From Chthoniobacter flavus Ellin428 (GTDB taxonomy: Bacteria > Verrucomicrobiota > Verrucomicrobiia > Chthoniobacterales > Chthoniobacteraceae): 64,000 nucleotides of DNA. Positions 34,118 to 43,393 of the stretch are shown here, one piece after another. The translations under genes were made by a program, and so were the position numbers. The stretch lies in assembly GCF_000173075.1 (NCBI RefSeq), contig NZ_ABVL01000024.1:29268-93267 (forward strand), written 5' to 3'. The notes beneath the pieces were generated by a model. The model searched no databases. It was not told where the DNA came from and saw only the letters and a list, made by a program, of their open reading frames with translations. Position 1 is the first letter of the stretch. Each line of letters starts with the position of its first letter.

Positions 34118-35389
34118 TTAGGGAGCTTTTACCGCAAGCGAGACACAGATCAGTTCGCGTTCGTTGCGGACGAAGATGCAGTGGTTCGCAAATGCCGGAG
34201 GCGTCCAGGCGACCTTGCGCCCGCCAAAGGGATACACCGGTTCGATTACTTTGACCCGGCTGATTTCCTCGTAGCCTGCCGCGCTGAGCCGCGCCCGAAT
34301 CAGTTCGCCCTTGTTGGTAAACAGAAATACGGCGCCGTCGTTCGGCGTCAGATGAATGCTCGGGCCGCTCTGCCGATCGGTAACCTTATCGGTGCGCCAG
34401 AGCTGCTGGCCGGTGCGGGCATCGAGACATACAAGGTCGCCCTTGTTCGTTGCAGAAAAGACAGCGGCATCCGTTAGCAACGGTGTCGAGGTGTTGCTGA
34501 GGACTCGCTTGAGGGGGGCGCGATTTTCCGGCCAGAGCACGGAAGCACCGGGTTTCTCGTCGTCGAGTTTGAGCATGAGCCCGCTGACGAGAAGCCGCTC
34601 CCCTCTCCACACCGGTGTGGCATTACAATCGTAACTGGTGGTGGTCAGCGGCTCCCGCCAAAGTGTCGTCCCGGTTACGGGATCAAGTGCAGAGATGGAT
34701 GAAGCCGTCCAGACGATCAGCTGCCGCCGACCTGCCGCGGTGAGAATGATCGGCGAACTATTCGTCGCCGGTTCGTCCAACGCCTTCCACACTTCCCGAC
34801 CGGTATGGCGATCGAGCGCCACCAGGCACGCTCCCGGTTTTCCACCGATGTAAAGAATGAGGCGGTCGCCATCGACGAGGGGCGAAGCGCGGGTGGTAAA
34901 CGATTGCACTGCGTATTCCCTGGCCAGATCTTTCTTCCACAACACCTCGCCCGTTGCCGCCGCAAGACAGGCCAGGGCGCCGTTTGCCCCCAAAGTGTAG
35001 ACCTTTCCCTCCGCCACCGTCGGAGTGGAAGTGGGCCCGCCATTTTGATCGGCTCCAAAAGCCCATTCCGGGTAATCGACGTCGTAGGCGTACGTCCAGA
35101 GCAGCTTGCCGTTGACCGCATCGAACGCTCGCACCCGTTCGTGAGCCGTCGGCTTCGTCAATACCGAGTCGTGGAGGAAGACGCGTCCCGCCGCGATCAC
35201 CGGGCTGGACCAACCGCCGCCCGCCTCGCCTTGCCAAAGGGGCTTCAAGCCTTCGGACGGAAACGACTCCATGATGCCCTGCTCGCGCCACACCCCATCG
35301 CGCTGCGGGCCGCGCCATTGCGGCCAGTCGTCGGCCCGCACGGACAAGGCGAGGAAGGAGAGAGCGAGGATGAACTGGGGGGCGTTCAT
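34118..35389 (-). CDS. Secreted PQQ-like beta-propeller protein
   Basis: Exported WD/PQQ-type propeller of 423 residues. The signal peptide (1-19) is followed by the PVC hallmark DWPQWRGPQRDGVW and then repeated blades with AxVxxGRVFLHD, GKVYTLGANGALACLAAATGEVLW and GDLVCLDARTGQQLW. The G-x-W/L pattern recurs about seven times. Most such proteins lack the quinone-binding residues and act as binding or scaffold proteins, so dehydrogenase activity should not be assumed. Its stop and that of the upstream DUF1080-like gene are not overlapping. A short spacer of 15 bases separates it from the SGNH gene upstream (35405), suggesting one transcript from 36442. Confidence 0.87.
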   Translation of the reverse strand: MNAPQFILALSFLALSVRADDWPQWRGPQRDGVWREQGIMESFPSEGLKPLWQGEAGGGWSSPVIAAGRVFLHDSVLTKPTAHERVRAFDAVNGKLLWTYAYDVDYPEWAFGADQNGGPTSTPTVAEGKVYTLGANGALACLAAATGEVLWKKDLAREYAVQSFTTRASPLVDGDRLILYIGGKPGACLVALDRHTGREVWKALDEPATNSSPIILTAAGRRQLIVWTASSISALDPVTGTTLWREPLTTTSYDCNATPVWRGERLLVSGLMLKLDDEKPGASVLWPENRAPLKRVLSNTSTPLLTDAAVFSATNKGDLVCLDARTGQQLWRTDKVTDRQSGPSIHLTPNDGAVFLFTNKGELIRARLSAAGYEEISRVKVIEPVYPFGGRKVAWTPPAFANHCIFVRNERELICVSLAVKAP

Positions 35390-35404
35390 GTCGGGTTCGG
35401 CCGC

Positions 35405-36442
35405 CTATGGTTTAGCTTCGCCGAGCAATTTGGTCAGGAGCGGCTCCAGTTCGCGGGCCCAGATTCCATAGCCTTTCGCGGTAGGATGCAAAAAATCCCC
35501 CATCGTCTCACGGGTAATGCTGCCATCGGGCTCGAGGAATTTCGCGCCGATGTCGAAGAAGATGATGCCGTTCTTGCCATCGAGATCGGCGATGAGCTTG
35601 TTGATCGCGTCGATCTTCGCCCGAGGCGCATCCGGTTTCGGTCCGCGCGGGAAGACTGCCATGAGCACGGTCTTCGCTGCCGGCTGCCGCTCATGCACCT
35701 CCGCGCAGATCGCCCGGACCCCCGCGGCGATTTCCTCCGGAGTGTTGCGGCTGACGTTGTTGGTCCCGATGAGGATCACCACAACTTTCGCCGCCGCGCC
35801 ATCGAGTTCGCCATGTCGCAACCGCCAGAGCGTATTCTCCACGAAGTCGTAGCCGAAGCCGAGATTCGCGGCGTTGCGCTTGCCGTAGAATTGCTCCCAC
35901 ACGTCCTTGCCCGGTTGCGGACGATCATGCGGTTCGCCGCCAAACATCTGGGTGATGGAATCGCCGATGAAAACCAGCGAAGCCTTCTTCTCCGTCGCGA
36001 TCTTCGTCACCGCGGCATGGCGCACCGCCCAATCGTAGATCGGCCAGTCACGATCCTGCGTGCACGGCACCAGCGTCGATGGCTGCGCGGTGGCCCCCGG
36101 GGTCGCCTCGAACTTCGTTTCCACCAATTCGCTCATCTGCTTGCGGTCCTCGGAAAAGGCGCGCGCTTTCACCACCCCACCAGCGGGCAACACGATCGGC
36201 GCGAGATACGGCCCCGTCTTCGGACCAGGATCCGAGCCATCGATACTATAGCGAATTACGGCACCGGGTGTTGCGCCGGTCAGCGTCACCGTTCCCTGCG
36301 CATCGCGCTGCATCGTCGGCGCGGCGAGACTCGCCACGACTTCCGCCTTCGGCGGCGGTGCCGCCTGGGCGCAGGGTGGAACGGAAAGAAGCGGCAGCGC
36401 GAGCAGCGCTGCAATGGCGGGCAAACGGAGACGGGGAGGCAT
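35405..36442 (-). CDS. Secreted SGNH hydrolase with N-terminal chitobiase-type beta domain
   Basis: Exported esterase of 345 residues. After a signal peptide (1-27) comes a short Fn3/chitobiase-C-terminal-like beta-sandwich (about 40-112: GAVIRYSIDGSDPGPKTGPY). The SGNH domain has Ser162 in VFIGDSITQMFGG, Gly in NLGFGYDFVENTLWRL, Asn in ILIGTNNVSRN, and Asp/His in MGDFLHPTAKGY. The domain is of the PAF-acetylhydrolase Ib type, found in many sialate or xylan acetylesterases. It is followed 15 bases later by the PQQ-like propeller gene. Confidence 0.88.
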   Translation of the reverse strand: MPPRLRLPAIAALLALPLLSVPPCAQAAPPPKAEVVASLAAPTMQRDAQGTVTLTGATPGAVIRYSIDGSDPGPKTGPYLAPIVLPAGGVVKARAFSEDRKQMSELVETKFEATPGATAQPSTLVPCTQDRDWPIYDWAVRHAAVTKIATEKKASLVFIGDSITQMFGGEPHDRPQPGKDVWEQFYGKRNAANLGFGYDFVENTLWRLRHGELDGAAAKVVVILIGTNNVSRNTPEEIAAGVRAICAEVHERQPAAKTVLMAVFPRGPKPDAPRAKIDAINKLIADLDGKNGIIFFDIGAKFLEPDGSITRETMGDFLHPTAKGYGIWARELEPLLTKLLGEAKP

Positions 36443-36569
36443 GCTGTTTCCAGCCTATGCAGACTTCCCTCCGCGAGGAAATGGTTTCGCGCGGCTCTAC
36501 GGCGAAATTCCGGGACCGCCTGCCGCCGACAGGGACGCCGCACCGCCCCTGCCCATCAGCTATACTGTC

Positions 36570-36752
36570 CTACGATTTCTTCCGCGGCAGACCCTTCCGT
36601 TTCGTCCCGGCAAATTCCTTGAGCTGTTTGGTGCTCATCGATTTCGCCATCTGCCGCGAAGCTCCCTTCAACGAGGACTTGCTGCGTTGGCCGCGTTTCG
36701 CGGCGAGAGCTGCTCCCGCCGCCATCTGTTGTTTCTTGGATTTAGCAGGCAT
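36570..36752 (-). CDS. DUF3008-family small protein
   Basis: A 60-residue, very basic protein matching the DUF3008 family over its whole length: MPAKSKKQQMAAGAALAAKR, then SLKGASRQMAKSMSTKQLKE and the end FAGTKRKGLPRKK. These proteins are small, soluble and of unknown function, and occur widely in Proteobacteria and others. It sits alone between the SGNH gene and the rhodanese gene on the same strand. Confidence 0.88.
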   Translation of the reverse strand: MPAKSKKQQMAAGAALAAKRGQRSKSSLKGASRQMAKSMSTKQLKEFAGTKRKGLPRKKS

Positions 36753-36812
36753 GTCTGCTGGTTCGCGGCAAATCCCGCAAACGGTCGCATGTCGCGCCGC
36801 AGGATAGTGCGC

Positions 36813-37325
36813 TCAGCGATGCACTGCCTGCATTTCGGAACCTTCGAATGGCAGCTTCGTCGTCTTCACGTCGAGCAACGGGGCGAGTTCGTAAACATTC
36901 GTGTAGCCGTAGGTCGCGAGCGCGATGTAGGTCGAGATATTGAGCGAAGCCGGCGCAGCTTTGCTGGCCAGCGCCCGCGGTGCGCCGAGGAAGTTGTTAT
37001 TGCAATAGATCAGCACACGCGTGTCTTTCGCCGGTAGCACGCGGGCCAGCGACTCCGCGGTGAAGTCGGTGAAAGGCAGGCTTACCGCTCCGCGAATGTG
37101 CCGCAGCGCATATTTGTCCGCACTGCGCGCATCGAGCACGACCGTGCCGGGTTCGGCAGCCATCGCGGCGAATTGCTCCTCCGTCACCCGGCGTCTTTCC
37201 CGCACCGGTTGGACTTCCGCGACGATCTTGCGGAACTGGGGATAGTCGATAAGCGGATTGGGCAACGGCTCCGCCGCTTGTGAGAGGGGTGCGAGGAGAA
37301 GAAGAGAGGCGAGGATCGTTTTCAT
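36813..37325 (-). CDS. Exported rhodanese-like domain protein
   Basis: A 170-residue protein with a signal peptide (MKTILASLLLLAPLSQA) and one rhodanese domain. VVLDARSADKYALRHIRGAVSLPF is the CH2A-like block, and the active-site loop is LIYCNNNFLGA with a Cys in the catalytic position. A sulfurtransferase or persulfide-carrying role in the periplasm is possible, but substrates are unknown. A start three codons upstream (37334, MADMKT) is in frame. 37325 gives the better signal peptide. Confidence 0.85.
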   Translation of the reverse strand: MKTILASLLLLAPLSQAAEPLPNPLIDYPQFRKIVAEVQPVRERRRVTEEQFAAMAAEPGTVVLDARSADKYALRHIRGAVSLPFTDFTAESLARVLPAKDTRVLIYCNNNFLGAPRALASKAAPASLNISTYIALATYGYTNVYELAPLLDVKTTKLPFEGSEMQAVHR

Positions 37326-37424
37326 ATCCGCCATCCTCGCTCACCTGCAGGAACGATGTGTCAGCTCGGCGTGCGGGATTTGTCAAAAATTTGTCATATC
37401 CATGCGCCTGCCCTGTTGACGAAA

Positions 37425-38558
37425 CTACGGCGCTGGCGGACGGAAAAACACCGCCCCGGCGTGCATCTTCCAGGCGGGCTGGTCGTTCGCCTTGGTCGCA
37501 TAGTAGACGGTGAGCACGCGCCCATCGGAGAGCACCACGTTGCTCGGGTAACCGCAGTCACGGTTGAACGCATCGGTGACGAGAGCAAAGCGTTTCGACC
37601 AATCGAACTTGCCCTCCGCATCACCGACGATGCCGACCACCCCGTATGGCCCGATGCGATTGCCCATGGTGATGAGCACGCGATTGTCCGGCAGCAGCGT
37701 GAGATCCGCGGGCAGAATCCCGCGCGGGGCCAGCGCATGGATCGTCGACCACGTCCTGCCATCGTCTGTGCTTTCCGACTCCAGCATCTCATCCCCACGG
37801 GTGCGGACCGCGGCGAGGATCTTGCCGCTGGGCAAACGCAGCAGCGAAGTCTCGCTCAACTGCTCTTTCGGACCCGGAATTTCCGAAAGCCGTGACCAGG
37901 TCTGACCGCGATCGGTCGACCGGTAGACATAACTATGCAGCCGCTCCGGGTCGCGCTTCTCTCCCGCGGGCCGCAAGGCAAAACCATAGATCGCCATGAG
38001 CAACGATTTATCCGGTAAAGCAATGATATGTCCGAAAGGACTGCCGATGCCTATGTCCGCGCAATCGATCGGCGTCGGTTCCGACCACGTCTTGCCTGCG
38101 TCCTGCGAACGCGTCACCCACGTGCTCTTCTCCTTATCGAGCTTCGGGTTGTAATGATCCTGCTCGTCGTAAGTCGCCGTCTTCCAAAAGCCGACGACGA
38201 GCGTGCCGTCATCGGCCTCACCGAACGCCGGATTGCGATCATCGATCGGGCTGTCCACCACCACCGTGGGCTTCGTCCAGGTCTTCCCTTCGTCGCTGGA
38301 AAAAATCATATCCAACCGGCCGTGAATGGTGAGATGCCCTCCGCCACCCCGATGCACCACGGCGATTCGCCCATCGCGCATTCGCAGCGCCACGGGAAAG
38401 TAGCCCTGGCCGGAGACCGCGAGCACGCGCTCCACGGAAATCGCCGGAGCATGGCCGTTGGGATCATCCGGTTTGGGCGTCGCCGCCTGACCAAACAATT
38501 GGGCGCCACCGGGCCACAGCAAACAAACTGACGCAATCAACGGGAGGGAACGTTTCAT
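37425..38558 (-). CDS. Secreted sialidase-like six-bladed propeller
   Basis: Exported protein of 377 residues with a signal peptide (1-24) and at least four Asp-box motifs S-x-D-x-G-x-T-W (SSDEGKTW, SQDAGKTW, STDRGQTW, STDDGRTW), which mark sialidase/BNR propellers. The RIP-like N-terminal VALRMRDGRIAVVHRG and DDRNPAF are consistent with an exo-sialidase-type enzyme. The Arg triad and Tyr/Glu pair cannot be confirmed by eye, so sialic-acid specificity is not established. The ATG at 38558 follows CTCTTCTCCCC. ATG-like starts further up (38591) add eleven residues. Confidence 0.85.
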   Translation of the reverse strand: MKRSLPLIASVCLLWPGGAQLFGQAATPKPDDPNGHAPAISVERVLAVSGQGYFPVALRMRDGRIAVVHRGGGGHLTIHGRLDMIFSSDEGKTWTKPTVVVDSPIDDRNPAFGEADDGTLVVGFWKTATYDEQDHYNPKLDKEKSTWVTRSQDAGKTWSEPTPIDCADIGIGSPFGHIIALPDKSLLMAIYGFALRPAGEKRDPERLHSYVYRSTDRGQTWSRLSEIPGPKEQLSETSLLRLPSGKILAAVRTRGDEMLESESTDDGRTWSTIHALAPRGILPADLTLLPDNRVLITMGNRIGPYGVVGIVGDAEGKFDWSKRFALVTDAFNRDCGYPSNVVLSDGRVLTVYYATKANDQPAWKMHAGAVFFRPPAP

Positions 38559-38728
38559 GGGGAGAAGAGCAATGGATGCTCCCCTCGGCAATCGCGATCT
38601 GCGGCGTTTCTTATGACGGATCTGGTAACAAATGAATCACCTCATTCTCATCATCAAAAACGCAAAGAGACTGCGATATTGACGGTTAACGATGGAATGG
38701 TGTGCCCTGTTCGCGCCCCATTTCCCCA

Positions 38729-39745
38729 ATGAAAAAACTCCTCCTCCCCGCTCTCCTGCTCGTTGCCACGCTCGGCAGCGCGCTCGCCCTCGACTACAAA
38801 GCCGTGCCCGATTGGGTTTCGTTTCCCGACGGCAAGAAAATCATCGGCAACATGCACGGTGACGTCGCGGTCGCCTCGAATGGCGAAGTCTATGTGAGCG
38901 TCATGGATCCGAAAGCCGGCCTCCAGGTCTTCTCGCCGGATGGCAAATGGGAGCGCAACGTTCCGAATGCGCCGCCGGACTTCCACGGCTTCGTCATTCA
39001 CAAGGATGCGGACGGCCAGGAATACATCTACGGCGCGCGCCTCGGCGCGGGCAATATCCTCAAGCTCACGCTCGACGGCAAAGAAGTGCTGAATATTCCG
39101 TCGTCGGCGATTCCCGATGAGTTCAAGAACAAGTCGCCGAAGATGAAGAAGGGACCCGACGGGAAGGAAGTCCCGAACCCGGATGCCGACAAACCGTTCG
39201 TCCGTCTCACCGGCATGGATGTCGCGCCCAACGGCGACCTGTATGTCACCGATGGCTACGCGAGCAGCTACATCCATCGCTTCGACAAGACTGGAAAATA
39301 TCTCAAGTCCTTCGGCGGAACGAAAGAGCCCTACGGCTTCAAGACCATGCACAAGCTCGCCATCGACACGCGCTTCGATCCTCCGCGCATCATCGGTTGC
39401 GACCGCGAAAACAAGCGCGTCGTGCATCTCTCGCTCGACGGTGATTTTCTCGGCGTGATCATGAAAGACATGCTGCGCCCGGCGGCCGTCGCCATCCAGG
39501 GCGACTACGCGGTGATCGGCGAAATCGCCGGCCGGGTCACGATGCTCGACAAGGCGGGCAAGGTGGTCGCGCAGTTCGGCACCAACGACAAGGCCGACGA
39601 GGTCGCCACCAACAAAGTCGCGCCGGACCAGTGGCGCACCGGCGTCGTCAACGCGCCGCACGGTGTGGCCTTCGATGCGAAAGGCGACGTGTTCGTTTCC
39701 GAGTACAATATCTACGGCCGCGTGCATCGCTTCAATCGTCAGTAG
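38729..39745 (+). CDS. Secreted NHL-repeat/six-bladed propeller protein
   Basis: Exported protein of 338 residues with a signal peptide (1-20, LGSALA). The body consists of NHL-like blades with the recurring V-x-x-N-G-x-V/L-Y-V-x-D pattern (VAVASNGEVYVS, DVAPNGDLYVTDGY, VAFDAKGDVFVSEYN). It resembles peptidyl-alpha-hydroxyglycine-lyase-like or binding propellers. No catalytic assignment is justified. ATG 38729 follows CATTTCCCCA. It is 27 bases upstream of the Gfo/Idh/MocA gene on the same strand, a combination typical of PVC sugar-utilisation loci, so they may be co-transcribed. Confidence 0.83.
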   Translation: MKKLLLPALLLVATLGSALALDYKAVPDWVSFPDGKKIIGNMHGDVAVASNGEVYVSVMDPKAGLQVFSPDGKWERNVPNAPPDFHGFVIHKDADGQEYIYGARLGAGNILKLTLDGKEVLNIPSSAIPDEFKNKSPKMKKGPDGKEVPNPDADKPFVRLTGMDVAPNGDLYVTDGYASSYIHRFDKTGKYLKSFGGTKEPYGFKTMHKLAIDTRFDPPRIIGCDRENKRVVHLSLDGDFLGVIMKDMLRPAAVAIQGDYAVIGEIAGRVTMLDKAGKVVAQFGTNDKADEVATNKVAPDQWRTGVVNAPHGVAFDAKGDVFVSEYNIYGRVHRFNRQ

Positions 39746-39772
39746 TTCCCTTTGAATACCAACTCTGCCCCT

Positions 39773-41041
39773 ATGAACATGACCCGTCGTTCCGCCCTGC
39801 AACGCACCGCCGCTTTCTCGCTCGGCGCCGCCCTCTCGATGCCCAAACTCCGCGCCGCTGATGCGCCGGGCCGCAAATTGCGCGTCGCCGTTGTCGCGCT
39901 CGGGCGCGGCATGGGCCATGTCCGCGCGCTGCTCTCGCTGCCGGATGTGGAGATCGCTTATCTCGCAGAGGTCGACCCGAAGCGACTGGAGATCGGCATG
40001 AAGGCGGTCACCGAAAAGCAGGGTTCCTCCTGCCAGGGCGTGCGTGATTTTCGCACTTTCCTCGACGACAAATCGCTCGACGCCGTCTTCATCGCCACGC
40101 CGAATTTCTGGCACACGCCCGCCGCCATTCTCGCCATGAAAGCGGGCAAGCACGTGTATGTGGAGAAGCCCGGCAGCTCGAATCCCTACGAATCCGAGCT
40201 CATCGTCAAGGCCGCGAAAAAGTACGACCGACTCGTGCAGATGGGCAACCAACGGCGCACGTGGATGAAGGAAGGTATTGCCGAACTGCATGGCGGGGCC
40301 ATCGGTGAGGTGCGTTATGCCCGCTCGTTCTATTACAATGCGCGCGGTCCTATCGGAGAAGGCAAGCTGAAGGCCGACCCGGGCATTGACTGGGACATGT
40401 GGCAGGGGCCGGTGACTTCCGACGGCGACATCAAGCCCTTCGTGCATTACGACTGGCACTGGCTCTGGCACTGGGGCAATGGCGAACTCGGCAACAACGG
40501 CATCCACATGCTCGACGTCCTCCGCTGGGGATTGAAGGTCGAGTATCCCGAGCGCGTCACTTACATGGGCAACCGTTACTGGCATCAGGACAAACAGGAA
40601 ACGCCCGACACCGGCGTGGCTGTCTATGACTGCGGCAAGGTTGGGATGGAATTCGTGCAGAGCAGTTGCCACACGCGCTCGGCGGAAAAGCCGGCCGGCG
40701 AATGCGTCTTCTACGGCGAGAACGGCACCATGGCGCTCAGCGGGCCGAACTACACGATCTACGATTCGAAGGGCGCGAAGATCAAGGATGGCAAAGGCGC
40801 CGGCGGCGATGATGCCGCGCACATCGGCAATTTTCTCGAAGCGATCCGCGGCAACCAAAAGCTCAACAGCCCGATCGAAGAAGGCCAGAAGAGCACCATG
40901 CTCTGCCACTGGGGCAATATCGCCTACCGCACGAATACCGTCGTCCGCATCGACCCGAAGACCGGCAAGATGATCGACAACCCCGCCGGCGAGAAGCTGT
41001 GGAAGCGCGAGTATCGCCCCGGCTGGGAGCCGACGGTGTGA
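39773..41041 (+). CDS. Tat-exported Gfo/Idh/MocA-family oxidoreductase
   Basis: NAD(P)-dependent sugar oxidoreductase of 422 residues with a Tat signal (TRRSALQRTAAFSLGAALS, about 4-22). The nucleotide-binding start LRVAVVALGRGMGHVRALLS is followed by the catalytic/family motif YVEKPGSSN and the C-terminal sheet with GNNGIHMLDVLRWGL. Tat-exported members are abundant in PVC bacteria and act on sugars in the periplasm, often with a tightly bound cofactor. Two in-frame ATGs (39773, 39779) both keep the twin-arginine motif. The TGA stop is followed after eight bases by a heptamer inverted repeat. Confidence 0.92.
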   Translation: MNMTRRSALQRTAAFSLGAALSMPKLRAADAPGRKLRVAVVALGRGMGHVRALLSLPDVEIAYLAEVDPKRLEIGMKAVTEKQGSSCQGVRDFRTFLDDKSLDAVFIATPNFWHTPAAILAMKAGKHVYVEKPGSSNPYESELIVKAAKKYDRLVQMGNQRRTWMKEGIAELHGGAIGEVRYARSFYYNARGPIGEGKLKADPGIDWDMWQGPVTSDGDIKPFVHYDWHWLWHWGNGELGNNGIHMLDVLRWGLKVEYPERVTYMGNRYWHQDKQETPDTGVAVYDCGKVGMEFVQSSCHTRSAEKPAGECVFYGENGTMALSGPNYTIYDSKGAKIKDGKGAGGDDAAHIGNFLEAIRGNQKLNSPIEEGQKSTMLCHWGNIAYRTNTVVRIDPKTGKMIDNPAGEKLWKREYRPGWEPTV

Positions 41042-41049
41042 GAAGGAGA

Positions 41050-41141
41050 AGTGCTGAGTTCGGAGTGCTTAGTGATCGGCGTTCGCGCCCAGCCACTCGG
41101 AACTAAGCACTAAGCACTAAGCACTAAGCACTAAGCACTGC
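41050..41141. repeat. Inverted heptamer arrays (AGTGCTT / ACTAAGC x5)
   Basis: AGTGCTG, AGTTCGG, AGTGCTT, AGTGATC (41050-41077) pair with ACTCGGA and five perfect ACTAAGC units ending at 41141, one base before the stop codon of the opposing gene at 41142. Perfect repetition in one arm and degenerate units in the other suggest recent expansion of one arm. Confidence 0.85.
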
Positions 41142-41768
41142 TTACCAGGCACCCGGCGCGCTCGACTCCACAGGCCTCTCCGCCTTGATCCCCACGACGT
41201 AGAACACTTCGCACGCTCCGCGGCCGGTATCGGTGCGGGTGAGCGAGGTGTTCCAATAGAATCCATTCGGTCCACTCACGTTGGCGAGATACCCCTTCAT
41301 CGTCACGATCTCGCCGGGATAAAGTCCGCTGATCACATGCTTCACGTCGCTGTTCGCGGCGATGAGGTGATTATTGGAGGAGTGGCACACCATCTCGTTC
41401 TGCGGGATCGGCGGCGCCGTCTGCCATTGGTAGAAGTAGAAGCGGTTGCCCTGCGAGATCTCGAGGTGATCCAGCACCGATTGGTCGGACATTCGCCCCC
41501 AGCCCAGCGCCACGTCGTAAGGCGCGAGGTCGCTGCCGTTGGCCCAATAGCGCTTCGTATGCAACACTCGCGCTCGGATGGTGTAAGTCGCTACTGCGGT
41601 CACGGTGTAATCCTGGATCTTCGCCACCACCTGCGCCGGACACGACTCCTGCAGCGGCTCGTCCGGCGTCACCGCGCCTGGCGCCGTGCGAATCGCCGGC
41701 TCTCTCACCCAGAAGATCAGCCCCCAGACGAGCGCGGCGAGGATACAAAAGCTCAACAAACGGCGCAT
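41142..41768 (-). CDS. Membrane-anchored hypothetical protein
   Basis: A 208-residue protein with one N-terminal hydrophobic segment (LLSFCILAALVWGLIFWV) and the remainder outside the cytosol. The mature part is beta-rich and begins with a Pro-rich linker (REPAIRTAPGAVTPDEP). It includes TVTAVATYTIRARVLHTKRYW, then DVALGWGRMSDQSVLD and NEMVCHSSNNHLIAAN. The tail VFYVVGIKAERP ends it. I recognise no family, though similar proteins are annotated only as hypothetical. Cys residues (CPA, VCHS, GACEV) could form disulfides. ATG 41768 follows CTCAGGGAGC, with AGGGAG as a possible SD at very short spacing. Confidence 0.65.
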   Translation of the reverse strand: MRRLLSFCILAALVWGLIFWVREPAIRTAPGAVTPDEPLQESCPAQVVAKIQDYTVTAVATYTIRARVLHTKRYWANGSDLAPYDVALGWGRMSDQSVLDHLEISQGNRFYFYQWQTAPPIPQNEMVCHSSNNHLIAANSDVKHVISGLYPGEIVTMKGYLANVSGPNGFYWNTSLTRTDTGRGACEVFYVVGIKAERPVESSAPGAW

Positions 41769-41913
41769 GCTCCCTGAGAAAAGAGCACCACCGGTGCCAA
41801 TGAGCCTTATTTTTGCGTGAAAACACGCACTCCCTCTCCGGGTTTTCCCCCGACAAAGCTCAACGGTTTCCCCACCCGGCGAGGGCATCGAATACGCTTT
41901 ATTACGTAGCAAT

Positions 41914-42399
41914 ATGAAACGTCTGGCTGCTGCAAAGTCTCTCATCCGCATTCCGCGTCTGGTCGCGGGGTGTGTGCGGTCGTTGCGGCCCAAGTCCAGG
42001 CGGGCCGTCGTGGAAAAGAAATCGGCCCGGAAGAAGCGCATCCTGCTCGTCGATGACGAGTCCGCGCTCACCCACATTTGCAAGCTGATGCTGGAGCGGA
42101 CGGACGACTTCGTCGTGGAGGAGGAAAACCTCGGCATGCGCGCCCTCTCGACCGCCCGGAAGTTTCGGCCCGACGTGATCTTTCTCGACATTCGTCTGCC
42201 GGACAAGGATGGCCACGCCATCGCCGCGGAACTGCATTCCGATCCCGAATTGCGGGACGTGCCGATCGTCTTTTGGAGCGGCACCATTCGCCATCGGCAG
42301 GAAATCATCGCCAATGCGCACGGCTGCTGGCCCACACTGCCCAAGCCCTTTTCGCACGACGAGCTTACTGAACTCGCGGCGAATCCTTCGTATCGATAG
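41914..42399 (+). CDS. Single-domain response regulator
   Basis: Receiver-only protein of 161 residues. A basic 40-residue N-terminal extension (RSLRPKSRRAVVEKKSARKK) precedes RILLVDDESALTH, phospho-acceptor Asp92 in VIFLDIRLPD, and the Lys in TLPKPF. The switch residue is Ser in FWSGT. With no output domain it would act by protein contact, like CheY or Spo0F. No kinase is adjacent. The basic extension is unusual and might bind nucleic acid or be a mis-chosen start. Confidence 0.85.
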   Translation: MKRLAAAKSLIRIPRLVAGCVRSLRPKSRRAVVEKKSARKKRILLVDDESALTHICKLMLERTDDFVVEEENLGMRALSTARKFRPDVIFLDIRLPDKDGHAIAAELHSDPELRDVPIVFWSGTIRHRQEIIANAHGCWPTLPKPFSHDELTELAANPSYR

Positions 42400-42459
42400 G
42401 ATAGCGATCCCCTTCGATTTTTGCTTTGCGTAGGCGCTCTCTGCGGATTGCATGCCGCC

Positions 42460-43377
42460 ATGCCGTCCCTCCCCAAGTTCGCCTGCATCGCTCTTCTCGC
42501 CACTGCTCTCTGCACTCCCCTCCTCCGCGCTGAATCCGCACCGCCGGTCATCAAGCTCTGGCCCGGCACCGCACCCGGTGAAAAGGGCGACATCGGCGAG
42601 GAGAAAGACATGACCAAGCCAACCGACGGCAAGCCCGGCGGCAAAATCATCATCCGTCTCGGCAACGTCTCGCAACCCACCATCACCGTCTACGCGCCGC
42701 CGGCCGACAAAGCGAACGGCACCGCCGTCATCGTCTGCCCGGGCGGTGGCTACAGCATCCTCGCGCTCGACCTCGAGGGCACGGAAGTCTGCGAATGGCT
42801 CAACTCCATCGGCGTCACCGGCGTGCTGCTCAAGTACCGCGTGCCGAAGCGCCCTGGCGCGGAGAAGCACGTTCCGCCGCTGCAGGATGCCCAGCGTGCC
42901 ATCGGTATCGTGCGCAGCCATGCGAAGGAATGGCACCTCGACCCGGCGCGCATCGGCATCCTCGGTTTCTCCGCGGGCGGCCACCTCGCCGCCGTCGCGA
43001 GCAACAACTACCAGGAGCGCACCTATCCGCACGTCGATGAAGCGGACGATGTGAGCTGCCGTCCCGACTTCTCCATCCTCATCTATCCCGCCTATCTCAC
43101 GGTGAAAGACCAGGGCGACAAGATCGCGCCCGAGCTCCCCATCACCGCGCAGACGCCGCCCGCCTTCATCGTCATGGCCGAAGACGATCCGGTGCGCGTC
43201 GAGAATGCCATCTACTACGCCCTCGCGCTCAAGAACGCCAAGGTGCCCTGCGAACTCCATGTCTACCCCACCGGCGGTCACGGCTACGGCTTGCGCCCGA
43301 ACGGGCAGGAAGTCACCACCTGGCCGCAACGCGCCGCCGAATGGCTGGCCGCCCGCGGGCTGTTGAAAAAGCCCTAA
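42460..43377 (+). CDS. Secreted alpha/beta hydrolase (acetyl-xylan-esterase-like)
   Basis: Exported esterase of 305 residues. The signal peptide (1-24, LLRAES) is followed by IKLWPGTAPG, the oxyanion region VIVCPGGGYS, nucleophile elbow GFSAGGHL (Ser171), acid in MAEDDPVRVEN and catalytic His in TGGHGYGLR. The layout matches the BD-FAE/acetyl xylan esterase-like group common in plant-polysaccharide degraders. ATG 42460 is chosen for the signal peptide. An upstream TTG in frame (42421) is possible. A 53-residue membrane protein follows on the same strand 16 bases later. Confidence 0.87.
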   Translation: MPSLPKFACIALLATALCTPLLRAESAPPVIKLWPGTAPGEKGDIGEEKDMTKPTDGKPGGKIIIRLGNVSQPTITVYAPPADKANGTAVIVCPGGGYSILALDLEGTEVCEWLNSIGVTGVLLKYRVPKRPGAEKHVPPLQDAQRAIGIVRSHAKEWHLDPARIGILGFSAGGHLAAVASNNYQERTYPHVDEADDVSCRPDFSILIYPAYLTVKDQGDKIAPELPITAQTPPAFIVMAEDDPVRVENAIYYALALKNAKVPCELHVYPTGGHGYGLRPNGQEVTTWPQRAAEWLAARGLLKKP

Positions 43378-43393
43378 TCGGCGCACCACGAGA

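Noticed and set aside
38654..40909. Long minus-strand open frame opposite the propeller and Gfo/Idh/MocA genes
   Set aside because: No domain and poor composition; the plus-strand genes are well supported.
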